Below are positions 61,061 to 64,000 of a stretch of 64,000 nucleotides of DNA, piece after piece (position 1 is the stretch's first letter; every line of letters begins with the position of its first letter). This DNA is from Anadara kagoshimensis (taxonomy: Eukaryota; Mollusca; Bivalvia; Arcoida; Arcidae), in contig CM037871.1 of NCBI GenBank assembly GCA_021292105.1, forward strand, positions 22,936,057-23,000,056. The letters are read 5' to 3'. The translations under genes were made by a program, and so were the position numbers. Below the pieces are notes generated by a model that was given only the letters and a program-made list of their open reading frames with translations, made no database searches and was not told the origin of the DNA.

Positions 61061-64000
61061 TTAGTTTGATCGCCATGTTTCGAACTACCTTAAAAAAGTA
61101 CAGCCACAGCTTTATCGCCATGCTTTGAACTACCTTAAAAAAGTACAGCCACAGCTTTACCATCCTGCTTTGATCTGCCTTCAAACAGTACAGACACAGC
61201 CTAACTGTACTGCTTTGACCTGTCTCAGATTGTACAGTTACAGCTTTACTGTCCTGCTTTGACCTGCCCCAGACAGTACAACCAAGGGTTTTTCGTCCTG
61301 CTTTGACCTGCCATCAAACAGTACAGCCACAGTTTTACTGTCCCTTTTTGACCTGCCCTTAGACTGTACAGCCACAGCTTTACTGTCCTGTTTTGAACTG
61401 CCTTCAAACAGTACAACCACAGCTTTACTGTCCTGCTTTGACCTGCCCCAGACAGCACAACCAAAGGTTTTTCGTCCTGCTTTGACCTGCCATCAAACAG
61501 TACAGCCACATTTTTAATGTCCCTTTTTGACCTGCCCTTAGACTGTACAACCACAGCTTTACTGTCCTGCTTTGACCTGCCCTCAAACAGTACAGCCACA
61601 GTTTTACTGTCCCTTTTTGACCTGCCCTTAGACTGTACAACCACAGCTTTACTGTCCTGCTTTGATCTGCCCGTAGACTGTACAACCACAGCTTTACTAT
61701 CCCTTTTTGACCTCCCCTTAGACTGTACAGCCACAGCTTTACTTTTCCTTTTTGAACTGCCTTCAAACAGTACAACCACAGCTTTACTGTCCTGCTTTGA
61801 CCTGCCCTCAAACAGTACAACCACAGCTTTACTGTCCCTTTTTGACCTGCCCTTAGACTGTACATTCACAACTTTACTGTCCTGCTTTGACCTGCCCTCA
61901 AACTGTACAGCAACAGCTTTACTGTCCTGGTTTGATCTGCCCTCAGACTGTACAACCACAGCTTTACTGTCCTGGTTTGATCTGCCTTCAAACAGTACAG
62001 CCACAGCTTTACTGTCCTGCTTTGACCTGCCCTCAAACAGTACAACCACAGCTTTACTGTCCCTTTTTGACCTGCCCTTAGACTGTACAGCCACAGCTTT
62101 ACTGTCCTTTTTTTGCCCTGCCCTTAGACTGTACAACCACAGCTTTACTGTCCTGCTTTGACCTGCCCTCAAACTGTACAGCCACAGCTTTACTGTCCTG
62201 GTTTGATCTGCCATTAGACGGTACAACCACAGCTTTACTGTCCTTTTTTGACCTGCCCTTAGACTGTACAACCACAGCTTTACTGTCCTGCTTTGACCTG
62301 CCCTCAAACTGTACAGCCACAGCTTTACTGTCCTGGTTTGATCTGCCTTCAAACTGTACAGCCACAGCTTTACTGTCCTGGTTTGATCTGCCCTCAGACT
62401 GTACAACCACAGCTTTACTGTCCTGCTTTGACCTGCCCTTAGACTGTACAACCACACCTTTACTGTCCTGCTTTAACCTGCCCTTAGACTGTAAAACCAC
62501 ACCTTTACTGTCCTGCTTTGACCTGCCCTTAGACTGTGCAACCACACCTTTACTGTCCTGCTTTGACCTGCCCTTAGACTGTACAACCACAGCTTTACTG
62601 TCCTGTTTTGACCTGCCCTCAAACTGTATAGCCACAGCTTTACTGTCCTGCTTTGACCTGCCCTCAAACTGTACAGCCACAGCTTTACTGTCCCTTTTTG
62701 ACCTGCCCTTAGACTGTACAACCACAGCTTTACTGTCCTGTTTTGAACTGCCCTCAAACAGTACAACCACAGCTTTACTGTCCTGCTTTGAACTGCCTTC
62801 AAACAGTACAACCACAGCTTTACTGTCCTGCTTTGACCTGCCCTCAAACAGTACAACCACAGCTTTACTGTCCCTTTTTGACCTGCCCTTAGACTGTACA
62901 ACCACAGCTTTACTGTCCTTTTTTTGACCTGCCCTTAGACTGTACAACCACAGCTTTACTGTCCTGTTTTGATCTGCCTTCAAACTGTACAGCCACAGCT
63001 TTACTGTCCTGCTTTGACCTGCCCTCAAACTGTACAACCACAGCTTTACTGTCCTGCTTTGACCTGCCCTTAGACTGTACAACCACACCTTTACTGTCCT
63101 GCTTTGACCTGCCCTTAGACTGTACAACCACAGCTTTACTGTCCTGCTTTGACCTGCCCTTAGACTGTACAACCACAGCTTTACTGTCCTGTTTTGAACT
63201 GCCGTCAAACAGTACAACCACAGCTTTACTGTCCTGCTTTGACCTGCCCTCAAACTGTACAGCCACAGCTTTACTGTCCCTTTTTGACCTGCCCTTAGAC
63301 TGTACAACCACAGCTTTACTGTCCTGTTTTGAACTGCCCTCAAACAGTACAACCACAGCTTTACTGTCCTGCTTTGAACTGCCTTCAAACAGTACAACCA
63401 CAGCTTTACTGTCCTGCTTTGACCTGCCCTCAAACAGTACAACCACAGCTTTACTGTCCCTTTTTGACCTGCCCTTAGACTGTACAACCACAGCTTTACT
63501 GTCCTTTTTTGACCAGCCCTTAGACTGTACAACCACAGCTTTACTGTCCTGTTTTGAACTGCCGTCAAACAGTACAACCACAGCTTTACTGTCCTGCTTT
63601 GACCTGCCCTCAAACTGTACAGCCACAGCTTTACTGTCCCTTTTTGACCTGCCCTTAAACTGTACAACCACAGCTTTACTGTCCTGTTTTGAACTGCCCT
63701 CAAACAGTACAACCACAGCTTTACTGTCCTGCTTTGAACTGCCTTCAAACAGTACAACCACAGCTTTACTGTCCTGCTTTGACCTGCCCCAGACAGTACA
63801 ACCAAAGGTTTTTCGTCCTGCTTTGACCTGCCCTCAAACAGAACAACCACAGCTTTACTGTCCCTTTTTGACCTGCCCTTAGACTGTACAACCACAGCTT
63901 TACTGTCCTGTTTTGAACTGCCCTCAAACAGTACAACCACAGCTTTACTGTCTTGCTTTGAACTGCCTTCAAACAGTACAACCACAGCTTTACTGTCCTG
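61061..64000. repeat. 45-bp tandem satellite array running off the right edge
   Basis: About 65 units of 45 bp: CTTTACTGTCCTGCTTTGAC, CTGCCCTTAGACTGTACAAC and CACAG, with CTCAAACAG and CCCTTTTTGAC variants. The leftmost units (to about 61200) are degenerate. Because 45 is a multiple of three, long frames are open on both strands (403 and 628 codons on the minus strand, 214 on the plus strand), several overlapping in different frames. Simultaneous openness in overlapping frames argues against any being a gene. Block copies are visible: TTTTGAACTGCCCTC marks 62741, 63327, 63687 and 63911, offsets of 13, 8 and 5 units. A special unit with TTTTTCGTCCTG occurs near 61290, 61468 and 63808. Confidence 0.95.

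Noticed and set aside
61246..63985. 403- and 628-codon minus-strand frames and a 214-codon plus frame
   Set aside because: All are products of the 45-bp period; overlapping frames on both strands are open at once, which real coding sequence would not show.

Overview
The window is eukaryotic and looks like marine invertebrate DNA, most likely a bivalve or related mollusc. It is AT-rich and has no bacterial-style gene packing. It carries metazoan splice signals, LINE and Tc1/mariner remnants, many TIR elements, and a dispersed element with a GGCCCATGGGCC palindrome that I associate with bivalve genomes. The taxon is an inference; the eukaryotic origin is well supported.

More than half of the 64 kb is short-unit tandem repeat. 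There are five large, apparently unrelated arrays: a 30-bp unit (1-3993, resuming 5273-5508), a 46-bp unit with a 41-bp variant (7110-13152), a 29-bp unit (23643-31668), a 43-bp unit (34010-47300) and a 45-bp unit (61061 to beyond the right edge). Smaller arrays have units of 20, 35, 55, about 65 and about 173 bp. Most large arrays contain higher-order copies: blocks of 390, 1793, about 1768 and 2136 bp. Long open frames in the 30- and 45-bp arrays exist only because the period is a multiple of three, and I do not treat them as genes.

Mobile DNA sits in and between the arrays. A LINE fragment whose reverse transcriptase has been deleted (3994-5272) and a TIR element with a TATA duplication (5509-6194) both split the 30-bp array. 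A second TIR element follows at 6210-6968. Two copies of one element family, in opposite orientation (13722-15409 and 34084-36140), carry repeated AGGTCAAGGTCA motifs, and a diverged relative lies at 52871-54056. Two broken Tc1/mariner transposases (16185-17230 minus, 19937-20913 plus), two tails of another retroelement (33630-33735 minus, 49440-49793 plus), a piggyBac-type MITE (50649-50955) and several long palindromes complete the set.

The only plausible host coding sequence is a set of plus-strand exons at 21066-21225, 23480-23563 and 57486-57775. They have good splice sites and compatible phases (0 to 1, 1 to 1, 1 to 0). If they belong to one gene, its introns hold the 29-bp and 43-bp arrays. 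The product is not recognised. The third exon encodes an internal 53-residue repeat with a WPQPSE motif. No rRNA, tRNA or CRISPR locus was seen.
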